A stretch of DNA of 64,000 bases, taken from Enterococcus_I eurekensis. GTDB lineage: Bacteria; Bacillota; Bacilli; Lactobacillales; Enterococcaceae. A model generated the notes under the pieces. That model saw only the letters and a program-made list of their open reading frames with translations. It had not been told where the DNA came from and made no database searches. A program made the translations under genes and the position numbers. Location: assembly GCF_042654605.1 (NCBI RefSeq), contig NZ_JBHSGT010000020.1:117045-181044 (forward strand), written 5' to 3'. Position 1 is the stretch's first letter, and each line of letters starts with the position of its first letter. Positions 26,674 to 34,810 of the stretch are shown in pieces.

Positions 26674-27186
26674 TTATTTTTTAAATTCAAAAGTCAATTC
26701 TGGTAGAATCGTAAAATCAGCTCGATAATATTGAACTTTCCAAGCATCTTCTGTACTTTCAACAATACAATAACTTTTTTCTTGAATCATACCTCTCGGT
26801 TGCGCGATACTGCCTGGATTTAAAAACAAAGTATTCCCGACTTTTTCACAACCAATCATATGGGTATGACCAAAAAAGACGAGATTCGCTTTTTCTTCTA
26901 ACGCTTTTAAGCTCAAACGATGCAGACCGAAACGAACATCATAAAGGTGTCCGTGGGTTACCAAAATACGATCTAGCGGGGTCGCAATTGTCAATGACGT
27001 TTGATACCCACTATCGTAATCACAATTTCCCGTTACAACATGTACGCCTTGCCACAAAGGATCGCTTGATGGCAACTCAGAATCACCACAATGAATCATT
27101 TCATCGACTTCATTTTTATAATGAGCAAATAATTGTTCGATTATTTGACGGTTCCCATGGTTGTCACTCACGATTAAATACTTCAT
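26674..27186 (-). CDS. YfcE/MJ0936-type metallophosphoesterase
   Basis: 170-residue calcineurin-like phosphodiesterase with all metal motifs: SDNHGN at the N-terminus, HCGDSE, GNCD, THGH and GHTH. Such proteins hydrolyse phosphodiesters in vitro; the natural substrate is unknown. Its ATG follows the RdgB stop codon without a gap, giving tight coupling in the murI-rph/rdgB-yfcE-cbpB operon. Confidence 0.9.
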   Translation of the reverse strand: MKYLIVSDNHGNRQIIEQLFAHYKNEVDEMIHCGDSELPSSDPLWQGVHVVTGNCDYDSGYQTSLTIATPLDRILVTHGHLYDVRFGLHRLSLKALEEKANLVFFGHTHMIGCEKVGNTLFLNPGSIAQPRGMIQEKSYCIVESTEDAWKVQYYRADFTILPELTFEFKK

Positions 27187-28533
27187 TTACTCCCCACTTT
27201 CGAGCCAATTTTGCCACTCATTTTGTAATTTTTTCAATGCTAAACCGCGATGACTTATCTGATTTTTTTCTTCATTTGATAGCTCTGCTGCTGTTTTATC
27301 CATTCCATCAACGATAAATAATGGATCATAGCCAAAGCCATTATCACCACGAGGTATCCGGCCAATTCGACCACGCCATTTAGCTTCTACAACTAAACTT
27401 TGTTTTTTAGGTGCAGCAAAAACTAAAGTACAATGGAATTGAGCGCCCCTTTTTTCGTCCGGTACATCCGTCAATTCGTAGAGTAATTTGGCATTATTTG
27501 AACCATCATTTTTATGTTTACCCGCAAAACGAGCTGAATAAATTCCTGGTAGTCCACCTAAAGCGTCAACTTCTAAACCAGAATCGTCGGCTAAGACGGG
27601 CATTTGCAAAATATTTGCAATCGTTTCAGCTTTCAAACGGGCATTTTCCTCAAAAGTACGCCCTGTTTCTTTGACATCTGGTAAATCCGGAAAATCTTTT
27701 AACGTTTTAATTGCATATCCTGCATCAGCAAACATTTTTTCAAATTCTTTAGCCTTACCAGGATTTCCAGTTGCTATCATAATCGTTTGATTGTCTGATA
27801 GAAGCTCATGTTTGGTTGTGTATAACGCTTCTTTTTGTTTAACGATTAATTCTTCAATTGCTGCTTTTCCAAGCGCTAGCATTTGATTTAATTCTTCGAC
27901 ACTAAAAGTAGTCTCTTCGCCCGTTCCTTGAATCTCAACAAACGCGCCGCTTTCAGTCATCACTAAGTTCATATCAACATTGGCTTGACTATCTTCATCA
28001 TAATCCAAATCAACAACTCGGGTACCATCAGCTAAAATCCCTGCACTAATGGCTGCTAGATGCTCCTTAATTGGGTCTTCTGATAACTCATTGGTTTGTA
28101 ATAGCTTGTCGATTGCTAGGCGTAACGCAACAAAGGCACCCGTGATACTAGCCGTTCTTGTACCACCATCGGCTTGTAACACATCACAATCTACTACAAT
28201 GCTTCTTTCGCCTAATTTTTCTAAATCGACAACCGAGCGTAATGCACGACCAATTAGACGTTGAATTTCCATCGTCCGACCGGTTAACTTGCCTTTATTG
28301 GCTTCACGGCGATTACGTGTATTGGTTGCACGCGGCAACATGCTATATTCGGCCGTTACCCAACCGGTACCACTTCCTCTTAAAAATGGTGGTACATTTG
28401 CTTCTAAAGTGGCTGAACAAACAACAATTGTATCACCAAATGAAATAACCACCGAACCTTCCGGATGTTTGTATACGTGTGTTTCGATTGTAACTTCTCT
28501 CAATTGTTGATTATTTCTTCCATCATGTCTCAT
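27187..28533 (-). CDS. fused RNase PH and XTP/dITP diphosphatase (Rph-RdgB)
   Basis: 448-residue fusion of two enzymes. Residues 1-240 are RNase PH (MRHDGRNNQQLREVTIE, EYSMLPRATNTRNRRE, DCDVLQADGGTRTASITGA), a phosphate-dependent 3'-5' exonuclease for tRNA ends. Residues about 250-445 are the Ham1/RdgB pyrophosphatase (IATGNPGKAKEFEKMF, LADDSGLEVDALGG, GDNGFGYDPLF), which removes XTP and dITP. The same fusion is known in Enterococcus and relatives. Its ATG abuts the murI stop codon. Confidence 0.95.
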   Translation of the reverse strand: MRHDGRNNQQLREVTIETHVYKHPEGSVVISFGDTIVVCSATLEANVPPFLRGSGTGWVTAEYSMLPRATNTRNRREANKGKLTGRTMEIQRLIGRALRSVVDLEKLGERSIVVDCDVLQADGGTRTASITGAFVALRLAIDKLLQTNELSEDPIKEHLAAISAGILADGTRVVDLDYDEDSQANVDMNLVMTESGAFVEIQGTGEETTFSVEELNQMLALGKAAIEELIVKQKEALYTTKHELLSDNQTIMIATGNPGKAKEFEKMFADAGYAIKTLKDFPDLPDVKETGRTFEENARLKAETIANILQMPVLADDSGLEVDALGGLPGIYSARFAGKHKNDGSNNAKLLYELTDVPDEKRGAQFHCTLVFAAPKKQSLVVEAKWRGRIGRIPRGDNGFGYDPLFIVDGMDKTAAELSNEEKNQISHRGLALKKLQNEWQNWLESGE

Positions 28534-29346
28534 CTACATCTCTCCTAATTGAATATGTTGCGATTTCACATCGGTTCGTTCTAACCATTTATTTGCAATT
28601 TCATCAAACATTTTTGTTGAACCTGTGGTGTAACAAGCCAATTTCCCAGGTTTCGGGGTATTCAAACTAACAATGTTAAAGTAATCTAAAAGCATGCTCA
28701 CTTCAGAAATCGTTTCAGCGCCGGAATCGACCAATTGCACGTCTTTTCCCATTACATTTTGGATAATTGGACGTAATAACGGATAATGTGTGCACCCTAG
28801 AATCAATGTATCAATTTTTTTGTTTTGTAATGGTCGTAATGTTTCAGCCACAATTTTTTTTGCTATTGGTGAATGAGTCTGATTACTTTCAACCAAGGGG
28901 ACAAATTTTGGACAAGCTAAACTAAAAACATTGGCACTGGCTACTCGGCTCATTATTGCCGTTTCATAAGATTTACTGTTCACCGTACCAATCGTTCCGA
29001 TGATGCCTATTTGTTGGCTTTTCGTCGCTTTAACGGCTGCACGAGTTCCAGAAGCAATCACGCCAATTACTGGAATTGGTAACGCTTGGTTAATCTCCTC
29101 TAGTGCAACTGCTGTAGCGGTGTTACAAGCAATTACAAGCATTTTTATATTTTGTTTCATTAAAAAGCGAGTCATTTCCCAAGTATACTGAACTACTTGT
29201 TCAGCCGGACGCGGGCCATATGGACATCGCGCGGTATCCCCTAAATAAATCATATTCTCATTTGGTAGTTGTTTCATCGCTTCTTTGATGACGGTTAAGC
29301 CACCAACACCAGAATCAATGAAGCCTATCGGTTGCGTATTATTCAT
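28534..29346 (-). CDS. murI: glutamate racemase
   Basis: 270-residue cofactor-independent racemase supplying D-glutamate for peptidoglycan. Both catalytic Cys are in place, in IACNTATA and LGCTHYPLL, and the N-terminal IGFIDSGVGGLTV is typical. First gene of the operon with rph-rdgB, a YfcE-like phosphodiesterase and cbpB, the usual Lactobacillales order. Confidence 0.96.
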   Translation of the reverse strand: MNNTQPIGFIDSGVGGLTVIKEAMKQLPNENMIYLGDTARCPYGPRPAEQVVQYTWEMTRFLMKQNIKMLVIACNTATAVALEEINQALPIPVIGVIASGTRAAVKATKSQQIGIIGTIGTVNSKSYETAIMSRVASANVFSLACPKFVPLVESNQTHSPIAKKIVAETLRPLQNKKIDTLILGCTHYPLLRPIIQNVMGKDVQLVDSGAETISEVSMLLDYFNIVSLNTPKPGKLACYTTGSTKMFDEIANKWLERTDVKSQHIQLGEM

Positions 29347-29498
29347 TCGATACTTCCTTCTTATTCACTCTATCGATACTATTCTCACCTTTTTTAATGT
29401 TTTTTTCAAGAGTTCTTACTTATTATTTAAAGACTTTTCATTCTTTATTCAAACTTTTAATCAGATACGAAAAAAATCAACAAATTCGACTAATCTAA

Positions 29499-29527
29499 TT
29501 GTTTCTTGAGTAAAAAACAGGTAAGAT
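29499..29527 (+). promoter_or_regulatory. trpS promoter
   Basis: TTGTTT (29499-29504), 17-base spacer, TAAGAT (29522-29527). The leader of about 28 bases is too short for a T-box. Confidence 0.6.
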
Positions 29528-29560
29528 GAAAGGTAGAATAAAAAAGAAAAGGTGAACATT

Positions 29561-30568
29561 TTGAATACAATTTTAACTGGGGATCGCCCAACTGGCCAAC
29601 TACACTTAGGACACTACGTTGGCTCACTAAAAACACGTGTTGAAATGCAAAAAGATCCTGATAACCAATTATTCGTAATGGTTGCAGATATCCAAGCATT
29701 AACAGACAACGCTAAAAATCCAGAGAAAGTTTCAGCTAACGTTTTACAAGTTGCGCTTGATTACTTAGCTATCGGACTTGATCCAAATAAATCGACTTTA
29801 TTTATCCAATCACAAATCCCGCAATTAGCAGAATTGATGATGTATTATTTAAACTTAGTTAGCGTTTCGCGCGTTCGTCGTAACCCGACTGTCAAAGCCG
29901 AAATTGAACAAAAAAACTTTGGCGAAAGTTTACCAGCTGGTTTCTTCGTCTATCCCGTTTCACAAGCAGCTGATATTACGGCCTTCAAAGCAAATTTAGT
30001 TCCCGTTGGAGAAGACCAAAAACCAATGTTAGAGCAGACACAAGAAATTGTTCACAGCTTTAATTCAATTTACAAAACAGATGTTTTAGTTCAACCAAAA
30101 GCCGTTTTACCACCAAAAGGTATGGGTCGTTTACCAGGAATTGATGGCAACGGAAAAATGAGTAAATCTTTAGGAAATGGGATTTATTTAGCCGATTCAG
30201 CCGATGTTTTAAAGAAAAAAGTAATGAGTATGTATACGGATCCAAATCATATCCGTGTAGAAGATCCAGGCCAAGTTGAAGGAAATATGGTCTTTTCTTA
30301 CCTTGATGTTTTTGGAACAGAAAAAGAATATATTGAAGAATTAAAAGCACAATATCGCCAAGGTGGTTTAGGTGATGTTAAAATTAAACGCTATTTGATC
30401 GATGTTTTAGAAGCACATTTTGGTCCAATTCGTGCACGTCGTGAAGAGTTTGCTAAAGATCCAAGTGCCGTTATGGAAATCTTACGTCAAGGTAGCTTAA
30501 AAGCAGAAAAAGTTGCTGCAGAAACACTTGATGAAGTTAAACGTGCAATGGGCATTCAGTACTTCTAG
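29561..30568 (+). CDS. trpS: tryptophanyl-tRNA synthetase
   Basis: 335-residue class I synthetase charging tRNA-Trp. HIGH-type motif HLGHYVG near the N-terminus and KMSKS-type GKMSKSLG near residue 195. I prefer the TTG at 29561 (MNTILTGDRPTG), eight bases after AAAAGG, to the GTG at 29552 that overlaps the ribosome site. Single gene with promoter and terminator. Confidence 0.95.
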   Translation: MNTILTGDRPTGQLHLGHYVGSLKTRVEMQKDPDNQLFVMVADIQALTDNAKNPEKVSANVLQVALDYLAIGLDPNKSTLFIQSQIPQLAELMMYYLNLVSVSRVRRNPTVKAEIEQKNFGESLPAGFFVYPVSQAADITAFKANLVPVGEDQKPMLEQTQEIVHSFNSIYKTDVLVQPKAVLPPKGMGRLPGIDGNGKMSKSLGNGIYLADSADVLKKKVMSMYTDPNHIRVEDPGQVEGNMVFSYLDVFGTEKEYIEELKAQYRQGGLGDVKIKRYLIDVLEAHFGPIRARREEFAKDPSAVMEILRQGSLKAEKVAAETLDEVKRAMGIQYF

Positions 30569-30583
30569 AAATAAATAAAAAAT

Positions 30584-30630
30584 ACCAGCTACCCAATCAC
30601 ATTACTAATGATTGGATAGCTGGATTTTTT
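30584..30630 (+). terminator. trpS terminator
   Basis: CCAGCTA-CCCAATCA pairs with TGATTGG-ATAGCTGG, followed by T-run at 30625-30630. Confidence 0.88.
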
Positions 30631-30647
30631 TATAAATTCTTACCAAT

Positions 30648-30762
30648 CAGCTTAGCTCAAGCAGTAACTCGGTAATAAGCTGATTCTTTTTGAAAGTAAA
30701 AACCACTTTCAAAAGAATCCTGGCTTATTACTCGTTACTGAACGCTTGACTTATAGCCTCTT
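30648..30762. repeat. structured intergenic repeat, copy A
   Basis: About 115-nt imperfect palindrome. Outer arm TCAAGC/GCTTGA, middle arm AGTAAC/GTTACT, inner arm GTAATAAGC/GCTTATTAC, then an apical stem ATTCTTTTTGAAAGT/ACTTTCAAAAGAAT. An unpaired TCG on the left faces TC on the right. The right flank reads TATAGCCTCTT. Nearly identical to copy C. Confidence 0.85.
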
Positions 30763-30767
30763 CTTAT

Positions 30768-30886
30768 AAAACGGCATTTCTTGAGCTGATATTCGGAGAT
30801 AAGTTACCTATGATAAAAATGAAAGTACCATTTTTTCATACGTTTTTCTTATCTCTCATATCATAGCGCTCTAGAAATAGCCTCTT
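30768..30886. repeat. structured intergenic repeat, copy B (diverged)
   Basis: Same architecture and flanks (AAACGGCAT on the left, ATAGCCTCTT on the right) but different stems: AGC/GCT, TGATAT/ATATCA, GAGATAAG/CTTATCTC. The apical part is AT-rich and unrelated in sequence. Pairing is kept although bases differ. Confidence 0.8.
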
Positions 30887-30891
30887 ACTCA

Positions 30892-31010
30892 AAACGGCAT
30901 AACTCAAGCAGTAACTCGGTAATAAGCTAATTCTTTTTGAAAGTAAAAATCACTTTCAAAAGAATCTTGGCTTATTACTCGTTACTGAACGCTTGACTTA
31001 TAGCCTCTTA
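30892..31010. repeat. structured intergenic repeat, copy C
   Basis: Near-duplicate of copy A with the full AAACGGCAT left flank. Its right end (TATAGCCTCTTA) includes the pheT stop codon at 31008-31010, so it forms the immediate 3' untranslated part of the pheST mRNA. Confidence 0.85.
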
Positions 31011-33425
31011 TCTTACAACTGCTTTTAGTTCTTCTGTTAAGCGAGTTGTCACTTTTTCCATTGCTTTGTTGATTTCTTCGTCGGTTAATGTTGCTTCAGG
31101 GTTAGCGAATGTTAAGTGGTATGCAAGCGATTTATGCCCCGCTTCAATGTTATCACCTTGATAAACGTCAAAGATTGCCACTTCTGTTAAGAACTTACCT
31201 GCGACTGCTTCAATTTCTTGTACGATGCGTTGACTTGGGATTGTTTCACTAACGAGTAAGGCAATGTCTCTTGAAACACTTGGGAATTTGCTCACTGTTT
31301 GGAAGACAAAATGCGTCTCAACGTTTAAAATCGCTGCTAAGTTCAATTCTGCCACATATGTTTCTGGTAAATCATAGGCTTTCGCAGTTGATGGATGTAC
31401 TTGTCCGACGAAACCAATTAATTTTTCTCCTAAATAAACAAGGGCAGTTCTTCCAGGATGTAATTCTTTTAAGTCACTTGTTTGTTCATATCTTACTTGA
31501 TCTGCTAAGTCTAAACCAGTAAATAAGTGTTCTAAAATCCCTTTCAAGTGGAAGTATGTTACTTTTTCTGCTTTTCCTTGCCAATCTTGTAATAACCAAT
31601 CACCTGATAAAGCCATTGCGACATGTTGTTCTTCAACTGGCAACTCTTTGCTAGCAGCATCCGTTTGGTGGAATACATTCCCAATTTCATATAGAGCCAA
31701 TTGATGATTTTTACGCGCGATATTATAAGCAATATCTTCTAAAAGACCACTTGTTAAGTTCATACGTAAGGTACTACGCTCTTCTGTCATCGGCCAGTCT
31801 AAACGAGTTGGAATGCTTTCGCTTGTCATAAAATGATGCGCTTTTTCTTCTGTTGTTAAAGCATAACTGATGGCTTCGCTTAATCCATTGCTTTCTAGCA
31901 AGTGACGAATTTTACGAGTTTTTCTTTGTTTTTCAGTTAGAGAACCTGCAACAGTTTCCCCACTTGGTAATGTTGATGGTAGACGATTATAGCCATAAAT
32001 ACGAGCAACTTCTTCAATTAAGTCTGCTTCGATACGAATATCCCAACGTCTTGGTGGTACTGTCACTGTGAATTTTTCATCTGAGACAACCGATTCAAAT
32101 CCTAGAGCTGTAAAAATTTCTGATACTACTTCTTCTGATAATTCCGTTCCTAAGTAACTATTGATACGGTTTAATGTAATTGCAACTTCTACAGACTCTG
32201 CAATAACTTCTGAGCCAGCAACCGCACCCGTTAACACTTCACCACCTGATAATTTAGCAATCATTGCTGCTGCAACATCACAAGCTTGGGCAATTGTTGC
32301 ATGGTTAATACCTTTTTCAAAACGAGCAGATGATTCACTACGTAAGTTGAATTGTTTTGATGTTCGACGTACAGATAATGAATCAAACAAAGCTGCCTCT
32401 AAAGCAACGGTTGTTGAAGTCGAAATAATTTCTGAGTCTAAACCACCCATCACACCCGCCAAAGCAACAGGTACTTGACCATTGGTTACAACGATGTTTT
32501 CTGGTGTTAAACTTCTTGTTTCGCCATCTAACGTCACAAATTCTTCTTTGTCTGTTGCTTGGCGTACAACGATTTGTTGGCTGCCTAAGCGATCGTAATC
32601 AAACGCGTGCAATGGTTGTCCGAATTGTAAAAGAATATAGTTTGTTACGTCAACCACGTTGTTAATTGGGCGAATACCGGCATTCATTAAACGATTTTGT
32701 AACCATTGTGGACTAGGTGCCACCGTTACATTTTCAATAATACGAATTTGGTAAGATGGAACAAGTTCTTTATCTTCAACGCTTACGCTGATTTTTTCGC
32801 TTGCTGGACGCGCTACTTCTACTAGAGGTTCATCATTAAAAGTTGGTTGTTGGCGGTAAATCGCTGCGACTTCATAAGCCACACCACGCATACTTAATGC
32901 ATCCGCACGGTTTGGCGTAATTGATAATTCAATAATAGAATCATCCATATCTAAATACGAAAAGACTTCTTCTCCTGGAATAGCTTCTTCTGGTAAGTAT
33001 TGGATACCTTCTGAATATTCTTTTGGAATAACGGAATCACTATAGCCAATCTCTTCTAAAGAACAAATCATGCCGTTTGACACTTGACCACGAATCTTGC
33101 CTTTTTTAATTTTCATATTGCCTGCAATACGCGCGCCTGGTAAAGCCACAATCACTTTAATGCCCGCTTTAACGTTTGGTGCACCACAAACGATTTGTGT
33201 TGGTTCTTCTTCACCAATATTTACTTGGCAAATATGTAGATGATCAGAATCTGGATGATCGACACACTCTAACACTTCACCGACCACGATTTTTTTCAAG
33301 CCTTCAGATAACACTTCAATTCCTTCGACTTCAATTCCTGTAATTGACATTGTATCGCCAAGTTCTTTTGGCGAGACTTTTGACAAGTCAACGAATTCAT
33401 TTAACCATTTATATGAAACATACAT
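31008..33425 (-). CDS. pheT: phenylalanyl-tRNA synthetase beta subunit
   Basis: 805-residue beta subunit of the (alpha-beta)2 enzyme. Domains in order: EMAP/tRNA-binding domain (about 40-155), B3/B4 editing region (about 210-385), B5 (about 405-480, with TPNRADALSMRG earlier and PPRRWDIRIEADLIEEVARIYG marking B5), and the C-terminal FDX-ACB anticodon-binding domain (about 710-805, VSKFPSVSRDIALLV). Follows pheS by six bases. No U-tract terminator follows; the transcript runs into the repeat cluster. Confidence 0.96.
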   Translation of the reverse strand: MYVSYKWLNEFVDLSKVSPKELGDTMSITGIEVEGIEVLSEGLKKIVVGEVLECVDHPDSDHLHICQVNIGEEEPTQIVCGAPNVKAGIKVIVALPGARIAGNMKIKKGKIRGQVSNGMICSLEEIGYSDSVIPKEYSEGIQYLPEEAIPGEEVFSYLDMDDSIIELSITPNRADALSMRGVAYEVAAIYRQQPTFNDEPLVEVARPASEKISVSVEDKELVPSYQIRIIENVTVAPSPQWLQNRLMNAGIRPINNVVDVTNYILLQFGQPLHAFDYDRLGSQQIVVRQATDKEEFVTLDGETRSLTPENIVVTNGQVPVALAGVMGGLDSEIISTSTTVALEAALFDSLSVRRTSKQFNLRSESSARFEKGINHATIAQACDVAAAMIAKLSGGEVLTGAVAGSEVIAESVEVAITLNRINSYLGTELSEEVVSEIFTALGFESVVSDEKFTVTVPPRRWDIRIEADLIEEVARIYGYNRLPSTLPSGETVAGSLTEKQRKTRKIRHLLESNGLSEAISYALTTEEKAHHFMTSESIPTRLDWPMTEERSTLRMNLTSGLLEDIAYNIARKNHQLALYEIGNVFHQTDAASKELPVEEQHVAMALSGDWLLQDWQGKAEKVTYFHLKGILEHLFTGLDLADQVRYEQTSDLKELHPGRTALVYLGEKLIGFVGQVHPSTAKAYDLPETYVAELNLAAILNVETHFVFQTVSKFPSVSRDIALLVSETIPSQRIVQEIEAVAGKFLTEVAIFDVYQGDNIEAGHKSLAYHLTFANPEATLTDEEINKAMEKVTTRLTEELKAVVR

Positions 33426-33431
33426 TATTAA

Positions 33432-34475
33432 TTACTCCCCCTTAAACTGATGAATGAAACGAATATCATTATGATAAAAATCACGAATATCGTTCACGCC
33501 GTAACGTAACATTGCGATTCGATCTGGACCTAAGCCAAAAGCAAATCCTGAATATTTTGTTGAATCAATCCCAGACATTTCTAAAACGTTTGGATGAACC
33601 ATACCGGCACCTAAAATTTCAATCCAACCCGTTTGTTTACAAACGTTACAACCTTGCCCACCACATTTGAAACAACTTACGTCAACTTCAACAGATGGCT
33701 CAGTAAACGGGAAGTAACTTGGGCGTAGACGAATCTCACGGTCTTCACCAAACATTTTTTGCATTAAGACTTCCAATGTACCTTTTAAGTCCCCCATTGT
33801 AACGTTTTTATCGATGACTAAACCTTCAATTTGATGGAATTGATGACTATGTGTCGCATCGTCTGTATCACGACGGAAAACTTTACCTGGAGAAACCATA
33901 CGTAATGGTCCTTTTGAAAAATCATGTTTTTCCATTGTCCGTGCTTGAACAGGTGACGTATGTGTCCGTAATAAAATTTCATCGGTAATATAAAACGTAT
34001 CTTGCATGTCACGTGCTGGATGGTCTTTTGGTAAATTCATGCGCTCAAAGTTGTAATGGTCTTTTTCAACTTCATACCCTTCGACAACTTGATAACCCAT
34101 ACCAACGAAAATATCTTCCATCTCTTCCATAATTTGTGTTAAGACATGGCGTGTTCCGATTGGCATTTGTTTACCTGATAACGTCACATCAATCCGTTCT
34201 TTAGCAAGTGCTGCATCCATCGCTTCTTGTTCTAATACTTCTTTACGCGCTTCTAATTGTTCCGCCAAAGCATCGCGAATTTCATTTGCAAAACTTCCTA
34301 CTTTTGGACGTTCTTCTGCGGACAAATCTTTCATTCCACGTAATACTTCAGTAATTGGGCCTTTTTTCCCTAATGTTTCAACACGAATTTGATTTAAAAC
34401 AACTAAATCGGTAGCTGCTTCAATCTTTGCTAGTGTTTCGTGTTTAAGTGCTTCTAATTTTTCTTGTAAAGACAT
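33432..34475 (-). CDS. pheS: phenylalanyl-tRNA synthetase alpha subunit
   Basis: 347-residue catalytic subunit. N-terminal coiled coil (1-85) binds tRNA; the class II core has motif 2 around HSHQFHQIEGLVIDKN, the PSYFPFTEPSVEVDV segment and motif 3 GFAFGLGPDRIAML. Cys-rich CFKCGGQGCNVCKQTGW is typical of bacterial PheS. Preceded by a T-box leader. Confidence 0.97.
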   Translation of the reverse strand: MSLQEKLEALKHETLAKIEAATDLVVLNQIRVETLGKKGPITEVLRGMKDLSAEERPKVGSFANEIRDALAEQLEARKEVLEQEAMDAALAKERIDVTLSGKQMPIGTRHVLTQIMEEMEDIFVGMGYQVVEGYEVEKDHYNFERMNLPKDHPARDMQDTFYITDEILLRTHTSPVQARTMEKHDFSKGPLRMVSPGKVFRRDTDDATHSHQFHQIEGLVIDKNVTMGDLKGTLEVLMQKMFGEDREIRLRPSYFPFTEPSVEVDVSCFKCGGQGCNVCKQTGWIEILGAGMVHPNVLEMSGIDSTKYSGFAFGLGPDRIAMLRYGVNDIRDFYHNDIRFIHQFKGE

Positions 34476-34521
34476 GTGAATCCTCCTTATAAATGTTTAT
34501 AGATAAATTGAAATTGCGAAT

Positions 34522-34771
34522 AAAAAAACACGAGACTCTCTTCCCTTTATATTAAATAAAGGAACGAGATCTCGCGTTACCATCCTAATTCATAGTCAAA
34601 ACTATGCACTTAATTTCTTAACGATTATCAATAACCGGCTTTATATAAAGCAAGCTCCGGAAGTGAACTTCATTTTTCGATTGCCAATCCTGCTTTCAGT
34701 CAATGACAGGACTCCCTTTTTAGCATCAGCCAAACTACTCTTTTCCATCGAGGCTTTTTATCTATTCAGTT
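34522..34771 (-). promoter_or_regulatory. T-box leader of pheS-pheT
   Basis: The minus-strand leader has the T-box sequence AATTAGGATGGTAACGCG (34573-34590) followed by a long terminator hairpin and seven T (34522-34572). The T-box region can pair instead to form an antiterminator when uncharged tRNA binds. A TTC triplet (Phe specifier) occurs in GTTCACTTCCGG in the expected stem I side region. Uncharged tRNA-Phe should raise expression of the operon. Confidence 0.92.
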
Positions 34772-34778
34772 CATACGT

Positions 34779-34807
34779 AGTTTACTAGACTTAGTCAGAG
34801 AAATCAA
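34779..34807 (-). promoter_or_regulatory. pheS-pheT promoter
   Basis: Minus-strand TTGATT (34802-34807), 17-base spacer, TAAACT (34779-34784), starting just past the rexA stop codon and leading into the T-box. Confidence 0.75.
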
Positions 34808-34810
34808 GCG

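Noticed and set aside
29347..29560. T-box leader for trpS
   Set aside because: The region after the promoter is too short and lacks the T-box sequence.
30648..31010. CRISPR array or tandem tRNA cluster
   Set aside because: Repeat units are long palindromes with diverged arms and no spacers; no tRNA cloverleaf or T-loop sequence is seen.
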